A DNA stretch of 64,000 bases from Chryseobacterium gregarium DSM 19109 (GTDB taxonomy: Bacteria > Bacteroidota > Bacteroidia > Flavobacteriales > Weeksellaceae). This document shows, piece by piece, positions 25,573 to 33,700 of this stretch; within the stretch, counting starts at the first letter, position 1; each line of letters opens with the position of its first letter. Under the pieces are notes generated by a model that worked only from the letters and a program-made list of their open reading frames with translations, ran no database searches and was not told the origin of the DNA. The stretch covers positions 1 through 64,000 of the forward strand of contig NZ_AUMU01000008.1 of NCBI RefSeq assembly GCF_000430845.1, in the 5' to 3' direction. A program made the position numbers and the translations under genes.

Positions 25573-25998
25573 TTAATATTTTTTCAAAGTCAGGGGAAAA
25601 GTATATAGGTAACGTACAGGTTCACCATTAACGGTGGCAGGCTTCCATCTTACAAACAGTCTCCTTACCGCTACTTCTGCAGCCTGTCCGTGCTGTTTGT
25701 TATCACTGACTGCCGTTACATACCTTACATATCCGGTTTTCTCCACGATGAAATAGACACGGGTATTGATCTGTTTTGATTTTACATCAATAACATCCAT
25801 CTTTTCCGCAAACTGCTTTTTGAAATTTTCCATGCCGCCGGGGAATTCTGCAGGCGTATCTGCTTTGGTAACCACATCACTGAGTTTCATTTTTGTTTTC
25901 AAAACCGCATAATCCGGGAGCTGTGATACGGAACTGTAATCCTGTGCTGCAATCGAAATGCTGAAATACAAAGTTAAAAAAATTACTGTCTTTTTCAT
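25573..25998 (-). CDS. Secreted TonB C-terminal domain protein
   Basis: The 141-residue protein has a signal peptide (VIFLTLYFSISIAAQ) and one small C-terminal domain of the TonB type: PAEFPGGMENFKKQF, RVYFIVEKTGYVRYV and VRRLFVRWKPATVNGEPVRY. It has no membrane anchor beyond the signal, so it cannot act as a normal energy transducer; such proteins are frequent in Flavobacteriia with unknown role. I chose ATG 25998 as start since it gives the signal peptide. The paralogue at 28310-28711 shares the same plan. Confidence 0.8.
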   Translation of the reverse strand: MKKTVIFLTLYFSISIAAQDYSSVSQLPDYAVLKTKMKLSDVVTKADTPAEFPGGMENFKKQFAEKMDVIDVKSKQINTRVYFIVEKTGYVRYVTAVSDNKQHGQAAEVAVRRLFVRWKPATVNGEPVRYLYTFPLTLKKY

Positions 25999-26083
25999 AT
26001 CTGTAAAAATAAAGTAGGTTTTCAAGAAAGTAAAAAGAACCGGAGCCACCTGTATCTATATCATTGGCCCCGGCCTGTTGATG

Positions 26084-26320
26084 TTATAAAGCCTGAACCC
26101 CGGATGAAGTGACAATCCATTTTACCAGTAAAACAAACATTGTCAGTATGGAAAATACCGTAAGCCCGGAAAAAATTCTTAATATGTGCGTTTTTATCTT
26201 TTTATCAGGCTGCTTTATCTTTAATTTTGCAAGCACGATAAAGCCTGTATAATACATGCACAACAGAACCGGGGGGATAAAAATTAAAAATATAAATCTG
26301 CCATAACAATAGTGATTCAT
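26084..26320 (-). CDS. Hypothetical small membrane protein
   Basis: The 78-residue product has two hydrophobic helices (FIFLIFIPPVLLCMYYTGFIVLA and IFSGLTVFSILTMFVLLVKWIV) joined by a basic loop (KLKIKQPDKKIKTH). This suggests a hairpin membrane protein with the loop in the cytoplasm. It is not recognised. It is divergent from the DUF2809 gene, with 32 nt between the starts, and lies 85 nt upstream of the secreted TonB-domain gene. Confidence 0.55.
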   Translation of the reverse strand: MNHYCYGRFIFLIFIPPVLLCMYYTGFIVLAKLKIKQPDKKIKTHILRIFSGLTVFSILTMFVLLVKWIVTSSGVQAL

Positions 26321-26352
26321 TTAACAGCATTCAGGCTACGATATATATTCAG

Positions 26353-26736
26353 ATGATCAAAATAAAATTCAATATAACCTATTTTCTGCTTACCCTTTGG
26401 CTTTTTATCGCTGAGGTGTTCATCGCTACAAAGTTAAAGGATATTTTCTTTGTAAGGGCTTATCTCGGAGATGTTATTGTTGTTATATTGCTCTATACAT
26501 TCATCAAAAGTGTCTTTATTATTCACAATAATAATAGGCTAATTGCAGGGATCTTTATTTTTTCCTGCCTTATCGAGTTTGCCCAATACTTTAATATTGC
26601 AGAACGGTTGGGCTTTCAACGTGGCAGCCTGATGTATATTGTCATCGGGAATTCCTTTTCCTGGGTTGATATTTTGTGTTATTTAGCAGGATGTGTACTG
26701 ATGTTTTTATTATTAAAAGTAAAAAGTAAAAAGTAA
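26353..26736 (+). CDS. DUF2809 family membrane protein
   Basis: The 127-residue inner-membrane protein has four hydrophobic helices. Features of DUF2809 are visible: FIATKLKDIFFVRAYLGDVIVV near residue 25-45, FSCLIEFAQYFNI around 75, and NSFSWVDILCYLAGC near the C-terminus. The family has no known activity, although the acidic and polar residues inside helices hint at transport or enzymatic function. It is transcribed alone. A short run of AAAAGTA repeats surrounds the stop. Confidence 0.75.
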   Translation: MIKIKFNITYFLLTLWLFIAEVFIATKLKDIFFVRAYLGDVIVVILLYTFIKSVFIIHNNNRLIAGIFIFSCLIEFAQYFNIAERLGFQRGSLMYIVIGNSFSWVDILCYLAGCVLMFLLLKVKSKK

Positions 26737-26749
26737 AAAGATACATTAA

Positions 26750-27667
26750 TTACCTCCCGAAGCTGTCATATTTATCTTCCGCATATTTGATAAAGCGGTT
26801 CAGCAGGGCTACATTTTCCTTTTCCATCGGGGAAAGATCATTATCGACGTTATTTGAAACGGGGATGTACCAATCAGTCTGCTCAAAGAAATTCCTGTAG
26901 GTTGCCTTTTTGAACGAATAGCCATGTCTTGCAAAAATGGAATTTTTAATAATTTCCATATCCAGCTTACGAAGATTTTTAAGGTCTTTTTCGGTCAGCT
27001 TCTGCTTAGAGGCATTGATTTTAAATACGGCATCAGAAGCAATCCTGTTCTTGGAAGCGGTATAGCTTTCTGTTTTCCCGGTTTCTTCATCCGTATATTT
27101 TTCTACAAAATTTTTGGGATTTTCCCAGTCAATCAGATCATTATCAGGGCTTAGCATAAAATTAGGATTGTAACTGAACTCCTTTCTGACCAGTTTTACC
27201 GTTTTCAGAGGCGCTTTAACAGCGGCTTTATTAAATGCATTCCAGCTTCCCGTAAGGCTGTCATTGTTAAGTTTGATTTCAAACCTTCCGTCGGTTTTAT
27301 CATTACCGGGTTCATCCAGTACAAAAGATTTTGTCGCTTCATTAAAAACACCGCGGAAAGGCCTTTGATTCCCGTCTAAAATACTTTGTCCGTAAACGCT
27401 GTCTTGGGTAATCCTGTTGATTTTTAAAGAAATTTTCTTATAAATATCCCCTTCATATTGATCGCCGTCTTCGGAAGTGATCATGTCTTTCCCTGCAAAG
27501 TCGCCCATGTAAATTCCATAGTATTCCTTATGGATTTCCGGGGCTACTACAGAATCTTTTTTTGCCGTAAGGCTTTCTTTTGACGGTTTATTTTCTGTTG
27601 AGTCTTTTTTACAGCCTGTTAAGCTGATGGTAAATAAACCGATTGCCATTAATTTTAAAATTTTCAT
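26750..27667 (-). CDS. YARHG-domain lipoprotein
   Basis: The 305-residue protein begins with a lipoprotein signal (LFTISLTGC, Cys 19). The C-terminal domain is a YARHG domain: LRKLDMEIIKNSIFARHGYS followed by FFEQTDWYIP and ENVALLNRFIKYAE. The middle section (residues about 45-170) has repeated beta-strand patterns resembling a small barrel (GIYMGDFAG, YEGDIYKKISLKI, GSWNAFNKA). YARHG proteins are extracytoplasmic and poorly understood; peptidoglycan association has been suggested. Its ATG overlaps the stop of the upstream DUF2306 gene by 4 nt. Confidence 0.82.
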   Translation of the reverse strand: MKILKLMAIGLFTISLTGCKKDSTENKPSKESLTAKKDSVVAPEIHKEYYGIYMGDFAGKDMITSEDGDQYEGDIYKKISLKINRITQDSVYGQSILDGNQRPFRGVFNEATKSFVLDEPGNDKTDGRFEIKLNNDSLTGSWNAFNKAAVKAPLKTVKLVRKEFSYNPNFMLSPDNDLIDWENPKNFVEKYTDEETGKTESYTASKNRIASDAVFKINASKQKLTEKDLKNLRKLDMEIIKNSIFARHGYSFKKATYRNFFEQTDWYIPVSNNVDNDLSPMEKENVALLNRFIKYAEDKYDSFGR

Positions 27668-28302
27668 ATCTGTTTTTTTGTGATTAAATATTCAATTAAT
27701 AATAGGTTGGGAACCCATCCCAGCCATGCAATGATCTGATAGACATCCATCGGGTGCGGATGGAATAAATATACGATAATTACTTTCCACATGCGCAGAG
27801 TTATGGCAGATAAAGTCAATGCAAAACTCCGCCACATCCACTGTTGATGCTCTTTAAATCTTTTCTGTCGGGCCAGCAGATAAGCTTTAAACGTCGAAAG
27901 CCACCAAAAGCATCCCAGCATAACGAAAGAAATCTTAGCAAAAATTCCACCATTGGCAAAAACCCCCATGTATATTCCGGAAGGCGCGGCAAAAATTAGA
28001 ATGAGGGAAATATACATTTTCCCCGTGTTTTTATGGAAATTTTTTAATGCAAAATCTTTTCTGAGAATGGCTAAAAACCCAGTCATCAAAACAAAAATAC
28101 TGGTATACACATGGGTATAGAAAAAGTAAAGATATTCCGGCCTGTCTGTAACCTCCGTCTGCTTGATCATTAAAAAACTCACCTCCGTTTTTAAAGGAAC
28201 ATATTCCAGCGTAATGTTCAGCATCAGCCAAAAGAAATAGCCGAACCCGATGATGAAAAGGATTTTTAGAAAATTGAAAATATTCTTTTTAGCTGAAAGC
28301 AT
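27664..28302 (-). CDS. DUF2306 membrane protein
   Basis: This 212-residue inner-membrane protein has six or seven hydrophobic segments. Conserved residues of the DUF2306 family are present, including FFYTHVYTSIFVLMTGFLA, HKNTGKMYI (an H-x-x-x-G motif) and EHQQWMWRSFALTLSAITLR. The histidines are arranged as in haem- or quinone-interacting membrane proteins, but function is unproven. It overlaps the YARHG lipoprotein by 4 nt (ATGA) and so is translationally coupled with it; the upstream TonB-domain gene ends 7 nt away, making a likely three-gene unit. Confidence 0.75.
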   Translation of the reverse strand: MLSAKKNIFNFLKILFIIGFGYFFWLMLNITLEYVPLKTEVSFLMIKQTEVTDRPEYLYFFYTHVYTSIFVLMTGFLAILRKDFALKNFHKNTGKMYISLILIFAAPSGIYMGVFANGGIFAKISFVMLGCFWWLSTFKAYLLARQKRFKEHQQWMWRSFALTLSAITLRMWKVIIVYLFHPHPMDVYQIIAWLGWVPNLLLIEYLITKKQI

Positions 28303-28309
28303 TTTTGAA

Positions 28310-28711
28310 TTAAGGTATATTCATTTTAACAGGTAATCTGAATCTAAAATTGACGGTTTTCCCATTGATCTGTGCGGGAGTCCATTTTTCTTTTACAGTA
28401 TATATTGCTCTTTCAACTTCTTGATTGAGAGACGTGCTATTTCCCAAGGCTACAATTTCAGTAATAAAACCTTCTTTAGAAACTACAAATTGTGCTTCTG
28501 TACTCATATTACCCGTTTCTGATATATTACTCTTATCAAAAGCTTGGGAAAACTTTTTTTGGAAAGCATTGATTCCTCCGGGATATTCAGGCATTTTATC
28601 AACCTTTTCATAAATGTTGTTCACATCAATATTTACTTCTTTGGAAGCAATTTCTTGTGAAAAAATTCTAATAGAACTTACCAATAAAATAAATACGAGT
28701 AATTTTTTCAT
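28310..28711 (-). CDS. Secreted TonB C-terminal domain protein (paralogue)
   Basis: The 133-residue protein mirrors the one at 25573-25998: a signal peptide (MKKLLVFILLVSSIRIFS) and a single TonB C-terminal domain with MPEYPGGINAFQKKF, QFVVSKEGFITEIVAL and VKEKWTPAQINGKTVNFRF. No membrane anchor remains after signal cleavage. The two genes lie 2.3 kb apart and are separated by unrelated genes, so they are dispersed paralogues and not a tandem pair. Function is unknown. Confidence 0.8.
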   Translation of the reverse strand: MKKLLVFILLVSSIRIFSQEIASKEVNIDVNNIYEKVDKMPEYPGGINAFQKKFSQAFDKSNISETGNMSTEAQFVVSKEGFITEIVALGNSTSLNQEVERAIYTVKEKWTPAQINGKTVNFRFRLPVKMNIP

Positions 28712-28721
28712 GTTGTAGTTT

Positions 28722-29924
28722 TTATAAATTATTCAGATCCTGTGCAATCAGCCATGCCTCGCTCCAGCATGCCTGGAAATTAAAGCCTCCCGTTATGGCA
28801 TCAATATTCAGTACTTCTCCGGCAATGTAAAAGTTAGGCAAAATTTTCGAAGACATATTTTTAAAGTTAATCTCTTTTAAATCAACTCCTCCTGCAGTTA
28901 CAAATTCATCCTTGAACGTTGACTTTCCGGTTACCTGGAATTTTTTTCGGCATAAATTTTCAATGATATTTTGCATCTCTTTACCGGAAATGTTTGCGGC
29001 CTGCTTATTAAGATCCGTTTTCGAGACATCCAAAACTTTCTGCCAGAACCTGTTGGTTACTTCAAAGATCTTCGACTGGCCAATGGTTTTCTTAGGATTG
29101 GATAATTTAAACTTTTGAAACATTTCTTCAGCCTCATCAATGCTTTTTGAAATAAAATTGACTTCAATTTCAAACTGGTATTTTACTTTCGCCAGATTGA
29201 TTGCTTCCCATGCAGACAGTTTCAGGATGGCAGGCCCTGAAAGTCCCCAGTGGGTAATCAATAAGGGGCCGCTCTCTTCCGTTTTCAGGCTGGGAATAGA
29301 CGTTTCAGCCATTTCAAAGCTGGTGCCGGCCAAGTCTTTTAGCAGATCATCCTTGATATTGAACGTAAAAAGGGAAGGCACAAGGCCAATGATTTTATGA
29401 CCGAGGTTTTCAATAATCTTCAGGGATTTCGGGGAGCTTCCCGTCGTATAAATCACGGCATCCGCTTCAAAATCTCCTAAACTGGTCTTAATAACATATT
29501 TTTCATCATTCCGCTGGATTTCCTTTACGGAACACTGGGTTTTAACTTCAATGTTTTTTTGCTGTATTTCATTCAGCAGAGTATTGATAATGGTCTGCGA
29601 AGAATTGCTTTCCGGGAAAACCCGGTTGTCCTGTTCTATCTTTAATGGAACATGCCGCTGCTCGCACCAGTCCATCATGTCTCCAGGCTGAAACCTGGTG
29701 AACACGCTTAACAGTTCTTTGTTTCCCCGGGGATAGAACTGAACGAGCTCCCTGGGATCAAAACAGGCATGCGTGACATTACACCTTCCGCCACCGGAAA
29801 TTTTTACTTTTTGCAGGACATCGGAATTCTGTTCCAGAATAGTAACATTGTATTTTGCGGCATCGAGATTGGCCGCACAGAAAAACCCGGCCGCCCCGCC
29901 TCCGATAATGATCATTTGTTTCAT
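28722..29924 (-). CDS. NAD(P)/FAD-dependent oxidoreductase, HI0933/BaiN family
   Basis: The 400-residue flavoprotein opens with a dinucleotide-binding fold (MIIIGGGAAGFFCAANL) and the family block KVKISGGGRCNVTHA. The end has FVTAGGVDLKEIN and FYIAGEVLNIDAITGGFNFQ, characteristic of the HI0933 group, which includes BaiN-type reductases. The physiological substrate is unknown in most members. The start at 29924 is preferred over a frame open for 64 further codons since the FAD motif begins there and a -7 box lies between the two. Confidence 0.88.
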   Translation of the reverse strand: MKQMIIIGGGAAGFFCAANLDAAKYNVTILEQNSDVLQKVKISGGGRCNVTHACFDPRELVQFYPRGNKELLSVFTRFQPGDMMDWCEQRHVPLKIEQDNRVFPESNSSQTIINTLLNEIQQKNIEVKTQCSVKEIQRNDEKYVIKTSLGDFEADAVIYTTGSSPKSLKIIENLGHKIIGLVPSLFTFNIKDDLLKDLAGTSFEMAETSIPSLKTEESGPLLITHWGLSGPAILKLSAWEAINLAKVKYQFEIEVNFISKSIDEAEEMFQKFKLSNPKKTIGQSKIFEVTNRFWQKVLDVSKTDLNKQAANISGKEMQNIIENLCRKKFQVTGKSTFKDEFVTAGGVDLKEINFKNMSSKILPNFYIAGEVLNIDAITGGFNFQACWSEAWLIAQDLNNL

Positions 29925-29956
29925 AGTCTTTAATCTTATGCTCAAGATTATTTTTG

Positions 29957-29964
29957 CAAAACTA
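29957..29964 (-). promoter_or_regulatory. -7 box of the HI0933-type gene
   Basis: TAGTTTTG on the minus strand fits TAnnTTTG, 33 nt upstream of the ATG at 29924. It sits back to back with the plus-strand -7 box at 29992. Confidence 0.5.
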
Positions 29965-29991
29965 CAATTTTTATAAACCATCTTATTTGAG

Positions 29992-29999
29992 TAATTTTG
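29992..29999 (+). promoter_or_regulatory. -7 box of the thioesterase gene
   Basis: TAATTTTG fits TAnnTTTG and precedes the ATG at 30026 by 26 nt. It overlaps the longer open frame, supporting the internal start. Confidence 0.5.
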
Positions 30000-30025
30000 A
30001 AGAATATAATAAAACCGATTTTCAA

Positions 30026-30520
30026 ATGATTTTTTACCATACATTCGAAGTGCGCTGGAGTGATCTTGATGCCAACAAACATTTAGCAAATTCATCCTAC
30101 GTGCAATACTGTGCACAAACGAGAATGGCTTTTATGAAGCAGGAAAAAATGGGCGTTACGCAAATGAGCCGATGGGGAATCGGTCCTGTCATCATGCATG
30201 AAAGATTTTCTTTTTTCAAGGAAATATTTGCAGATCAGACCGTTGTTGTAAGTCTGGAAATTGATGCCTGTGCGGAAGATTGTTCCATTTATCGCTTTGT
30301 GCATAAGTTTTATACGCCGGAAGGAGAGCACTGCGCCACTTCTGAAGCCACGGGAGTATGGATTGATACCATGCTGAGAAAAATGACCACCCCGCCCGAG
30401 GATGTGGTAGAAGCCATGAATAAATACAAATCTCCGGAAACCGTAGTTTTGACAAGAGAAGATTTTAAAAAACTTCCTTTCCGCCCGGAAAATATTGACC
30501 CGGCAAAATTTAACCAATAA
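30026..30520 (+). CDS. Acyl-CoA thioesterase, hotdog fold (YbgC/FadM-like)
   Basis: The 164-residue hotdog protein probably hydrolyses acyl-CoA thioesters. The family signature at the start, FEVRWSDLDANKHLANSSYV, includes the catalytic Asp (D in SDLDANKH), and ARMAFMKQEKMG-like sequence follows in the main helix. Substrate length cannot be told. The frame is open 24 codons upstream, but the -7 box at 29992 and the family alignment favour ATG 30026. thiL follows in the same direction after an intergenic hairpin. Confidence 0.82.
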   Translation: MIFYHTFEVRWSDLDANKHLANSSYVQYCAQTRMAFMKQEKMGVTQMSRWGIGPVIMHERFSFFKEIFADQTVVVSLEIDACAEDCSIYRFVHKFYTPEGEHCATSEATGVWIDTMLRKMTTPPEDVVEAMNKYKSPETVVLTREDFKKLPFRPENIDPAKFNQ

Positions 30521-30530
30521 ATGATAAGAC

Positions 30531-30573
30531 ATAAATGATCATTGACAGAATAAGCATCCTCAAAATCATTTAT
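30531..30573. repeat. Intergenic hairpin between thioesterase and thiL
   Basis: ATAAATGAT (30531-30539) and ATCATTTAT (30565-30573) are inverted repeats, with further TGATAA/TTATCA pairing outside and inside. AT-rich and without a T-run, it is at most a weak terminator or an intergenic repeat. Confidence 0.35.
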
Positions 30574-30605
30574 CATCTATCAGTTATCACTTATAATTAA
30601 AAGAT

Positions 30606-31667
30606 ATGTTTGAAGATAAAGAACCGGAACTGACACCGATATCAAAATTAGGAGAATTCGGCTTAATAAAACATTTGACAGAACATTTTCCGTTAGTCAA
30701 CGGATCTTCTGAACTCGGCGTGGGGGATGATGCAGCCGTTATCAATCCTGAAAATAAAAAAGTGGTCCTTACCACCGATGTTCTGGCAGAAGGGGTGCAT
30801 TTCAATTTAGGCTATGTTCCGCTGAAGCATTTGGGCTATAAAGCCGTTGTAGTAAATCTTAGTGATATTGCAGCGATGAATGCTACGCCGACACAGATCC
30901 TGGTTTCCCTGGCGGTTTCCAACCGTTTTCCGGTGGAAGCGCTGGAAGAGATTTATGCCGGGATCCAGGCAGCCTGCACAAGATATAAGGTGGATTTGAT
31001 TGGCGGAGACACCACGAGTTCCAATGCAGGGCTGGTCATGAGCATTACGGCTATCGGGCTTGAAAATGACGAAAATATTGTCAAAAGAAGTACGGCAAAA
31101 CCCAATGACCTTCTTGTGGTAACCGGTGATTTAGGCGGAGCATATATGGGGCTTCAGATCTTAGAAAGGGAACACGCTGTGTTCTTAGCGGATCCGAATA
31201 TGCAGCCTGAGATGGAAGGGTACGATTATATTCTGGAAAGGCAGCTGAAACCGGAAACGAGAACGGATGTAAAAGGAATTTTGGAACAGCTGGATATTAA
31301 ACCAACTTCTATGATTGATATTTCAGACGGCCTAGCTTCGGAAATCCTTCATCTTTCTGACCAGTCACAAGTTGGATTCAGGCTGTACGAAGAGAAAGTT
31401 CCGATGGATAATCTGACGATTACGACAGCGGATGAATTTAATTTAAATCCGGTGATGACGGCACTAAGCGGAGGTGAAGATTATGAATTGTTATTTACGA
31501 TTTCACCAAATGATTTTGATAAGATTAAAAATCATCCAGACTTTACGATTATCGGTCATGCGGTTGAAAAAGAAGAAGGAAATTTCATGGTAGCAAGAGG
31601 CTCCAATCAGTTGATGGCTTTAACAGCACAGGGCTGGGATGCTTTTCTGGGAAATCAGCAGCTATAG
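30606..31667 (+). CDS. thiL: Thiamine-monophosphate kinase
   Basis: ThiL phosphorylates thiamine monophosphate to the active cofactor thiamine diphosphate. The 353-residue protein has the PurM-like fold with the metal and ATP site GVGDDAAVINP, the magnesium aspartates in VLTTDVLAEGVHF, and VNLSDIAAMNATP. LIGGDTTSS and MIDISDGLASEILHL are further hallmark blocks, and GGEDYELLFTI closes the domain. It is longer than the E. coli enzyme by about 28 residues, spread over loops. No other thiamine genes are near. Confidence 0.95.
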   Translation: MFEDKEPELTPISKLGEFGLIKHLTEHFPLVNGSSELGVGDDAAVINPENKKVVLTTDVLAEGVHFNLGYVPLKHLGYKAVVVNLSDIAAMNATPTQILVSLAVSNRFPVEALEEIYAGIQAACTRYKVDLIGGDTTSSNAGLVMSITAIGLENDENIVKRSTAKPNDLLVVTGDLGGAYMGLQILEREHAVFLADPNMQPEMEGYDYILERQLKPETRTDVKGILEQLDIKPTSMIDISDGLASEILHLSDQSQVGFRLYEEKVPMDNLTITTADEFNLNPVMTALSGGEDYELLFTISPNDFDKIKNHPDFTIIGHAVEKEEGNFMVARGSNQLMALTAQGWDAFLGNQQL

Positions 31668-31689
31668 ATATTGCTTACCATAAAGAAAT

Positions 31690-31719
31690 AATCCCTTGGC
31701 AGCGATCTGACAAGGGGTT
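31690..31719 (+). terminator. thiL terminator
   Basis: AATCCCTTG (31690-31698) pairs with CAAGGGGTT (31711-31719), one G-T pair, with a 12-nt loop; TGTATTTT follows. It separates thiL from the convergent peptide gene. Confidence 0.65.
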
Positions 31720-31725
31720 TGTATT

Positions 31726-31971
31726 TTAATAAGGCTGTGGCTGATCGGTACATCTGGGATCTCCGGGAGGACAGTTGCCGCCACCGCCCGGGCCACTTCC
31801 TACAGCAACACAGGAGCCGGGGTTTCCGTCATCATTCATTTCACATGCTTTTCCAAAAGTACATTCACAGTCTGTCCAGCAATAAGCAGAATCTCCGTTG
31901 CTGTGGCAGCCATTTATTCCGCCGAGAATGGCAGATAGATCTTTTCTCAAAAGCTTTTTGGTATTTTTCAT
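31726..31971 (-). CDS. Bacteriocin-like cysteine-rich peptide with GG leader
   Basis: The 81-residue peptide has a leader of the double-glycine type (KKLLRKDLSAILGG, cleavage after G18). The mature part is rich in Cys (eight), Gly and Pro: CHSNGDSAYCWTDCECTFGK is followed by CEMNDDGNPGSC and a glycine/proline tail with GSGPGGGGNCPPGDPRC. The spacing suggests a small disulphide-rich fold. As with the peptide at 25209, no dedicated C39 transporter is present nearby. Bacteriocin-like is a class label from the leader; activity is not shown. Confidence 0.75.
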   Translation of the reverse strand: MKNTKKLLRKDLSAILGGINGCHSNGDSAYCWTDCECTFGKACEMNDDGNPGSCVAVGSGPGGGGNCPPGDPRCTDQPQPY

Positions 31972-32070
31972 ATTTTTAAAATTTTGTGATTTACAGTGTT
32001 GAATTTAATAAAATTATTAATAAAAAGAATGTATTGTAACAAATAATTTACTTATTGAATGGTGTTTATG

Positions 32071-32100
32071 AGAAAAGTCCGGTGGATGCCGGACTTTTCT
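32071..32100 (-). terminator. Strong hairpin downstream of pepT
   Basis: AGAAAAGTCCGG (32071-32082) and CCGGACTTTTCT (32089-32100) form a perfect 12-bp stem with a 6-nt loop. It lies 44 nt after the pepT stop. No T-run follows on the minus strand beyond the stem's own T4, so its efficiency is uncertain. Confidence 0.55.
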
Positions 32101-32143
32101 GTTGTATGATAAGTAGAATCAGTTTTATGACTGATCAGAGGAT

Positions 32144-33391
32144 TTATGCTTTCACGATATTTACAATCACTTCAACAGCTTTCTCCATACTTTCCAAAGC
32201 TACATATTCATAAGGCCCGTGGAAGTTCATTCCGCCGGCAAAAATATTCGGACAGGGAAGTCCCATGTAGGATAACTGGGCACCGTCTGTTCCGCCTCTG
32301 ATGGCTTTGATTTTAGGCTCAATCCCGGCTTCTTTCATCGCTTCTGCAGCAATATCAATGATGTGCATCTTGCCTTCAAACTGCTGCTTCATGTTTCGGT
32401 ATTGCTCCTTAATTTCAACTTCAGCTGTTCCTGCGCCGTGTTTCTGGTTAAATTCAGCCACTTTTTCCTCCATGAATTTCTTTCTTGCTTCAAATTTATC
32501 AGCATCATGGTCACGGATAATATACTGAAGTTTAGCTTCAGAAATATCTGCATTCAAATCCATTAAATGGTAAAAACCGTCAAAACCTTTCGTAGTAGCC
32601 GGAGTTTCATCAGCCGGAAGCATTTGAGCAAATTCAGCAGCCAATAAAGCGGCATTCACCATTTTTCCGAAAGCATAACCCGGGTGCACGCTCAAACCGT
32701 GGATTTTTACGACAGCACCTGCCGCGTTGAAATTTTCATATTCCAGTTCTCCCACTTCGCTTCCGTCCATGGTATAGGCAAATTCGGCCCCGAATTTGGC
32801 GACATCGAATTTATGTGCCCCTCTTCCGATTTCTTCATCAGGGGTAAATCCAACGGCAATTCTTCCGTGTTTGATTTCAGGGTGCGCAATCAGATATTCT
32901 GTGGCTGTCACAATTTCTGCACAGCCCGCTTTGTCGTCTGCCCCAAGAAGCGTGTTTCCATCCGTTGTAATTAAAGTCTGACCGGTATATTGTTTTAAGC
33001 TTTCAAATTTTGAAGGCGACAATGTAAATCCTGTGGTCTGATTCAAAACCAGGTCATTTCCGTCATAATTTTCCCAAACCTGCGGCTTTACATTTTCTCC
33101 GCTGAAATCCGGAGAAGTATCATAGTGTGAAATGAATCCGATTACAGGCTTGGTGTTATTTTCAAGGTTGGAAGGGACATAGCCCATGATATAACCGTGG
33201 TCATCAATCGAAACGTCTTCAAGGCCGATGGTTTTTAATTCTTCAACAATATGTCTGGCGATATCCCACTGTCTTTCGGTAGAAGGGGTTGTTTCGCTTT
33301 CTGCATCGCTGGTTGAATATATTTTTACATACGTAAGAAAACGGTTCAGTAACTTTTCTTTCCACATCTGGTTAAACTCTATTGCGCTCAT
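32144..33391 (-). CDS. pepT: Peptidase T (tripeptide aminopeptidase)
   Basis: This cytosolic zinc aminopeptidase of family M20 removes N-terminal residues from tripeptides. The 415-residue protein has ISHYDTSPDFSG (first zinc His and catalytic Asp), LLGADDKAGCAEI (bridging Asp), FTPDEEIGRGAHKFD (catalytic and zinc Glu) and AYTMDGSEVGELEYENF. RGGTDGAQLSYMGLPCPNIFAGG and the final FHGPYEYVALESME supply the remaining ligands. The start at 33391 follows a -7 box; the 25 upstream codons are not expected to be translated. Confidence 0.96.
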   Translation of the reverse strand: MSAIEFNQMWKEKLLNRFLTYVKIYSTSDAESETTPSTERQWDIARHIVEELKTIGLEDVSIDDHGYIMGYVPSNLENNTKPVIGFISHYDTSPDFSGENVKPQVWENYDGNDLVLNQTTGFTLSPSKFESLKQYTGQTLITTDGNTLLGADDKAGCAEIVTATEYLIAHPEIKHGRIAVGFTPDEEIGRGAHKFDVAKFGAEFAYTMDGSEVGELEYENFNAAGAVVKIHGLSVHPGYAFGKMVNAALLAAEFAQMLPADETPATTKGFDGFYHLMDLNADISEAKLQYIIRDHDADKFEARKKFMEEKVAEFNQKHGAGTAEVEIKEQYRNMKQQFEGKMHIIDIAAEAMKEAGIEPKIKAIRGGTDGAQLSYMGLPCPNIFAGGMNFHGPYEYVALESMEKAVEVIVNIVKA

Positions 33392-33410
33392 TATTCGTAT
33401 AAATTTTATA

Positions 33411-33418
33411 CAAATATA
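33411..33418 (-). promoter_or_regulatory. pepT -7 box
   Basis: TATATTTG on the minus strand fits TAnnTTTG and lies 19 nt before the ATG at 33391, inside the longer open frame. Confidence 0.55.
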
Positions 33419-33633
33419 CAACGTAATTCGCTCACAACAGGTTATATTGCCGGGACGTATTTTCATTTCCCTCTGATTTCTTATGGTGTAATATCCATGA
33501 AGGTTAGGTTTTTATTGGTGAGATTATTTTCATTCAGGCTTATCTTTTCGTGCCCGGAATAGGGGATCCGGTATCCTATATCCGGCATTGAATTTTTAAA
33601 TCACATATAAAATGTTGAGAATCAAAATAATGT
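33419..33633. other. Intergenic stretch without a supported gene
   Basis: Between the pepT promoter and the next promoter no convincing gene is present. A 35-codon minus-strand frame (33481-33588) reads plausibly as protein (MPDIGYRIPYSGHEKISLNE) and could be a gene remnant, but nothing else supports it. Confidence 0.4.
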
Positions 33634-33681
33634 TACCTTTGTTTGGTACATAGACTAAATTGTTTAGTTTTATTATATTTG
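33634..33681 (+). promoter_or_regulatory. Two -7 boxes before the HMG-CoA-lyase-like gene
   Basis: TACCTTTG (33634-33641) and TATATTTG (33674-33681) both fit TAnnTTTG; the second is 19 nt from the ATG at 33701. Either or both could be used. Confidence 0.5.
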
Positions 33682-33700
33682 AAAAAATCAAAAAGTAAAA

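Noticed and set aside
26707..26741. AAAAGTA tandem repeats after the DUF2809 gene
   Set aside because: Only about four short AT-rich units spanning the stop codon; simple sequence without further structure.
33481..33588. 35-codon minus-strand frame with protein-like sequence (MPDIGYRIPYSGHEKISLNE)
   Set aside because: No upstream promoter, no recognised family and an upstream in-frame stop shortly before; perhaps a remnant, not supportable as a gene.
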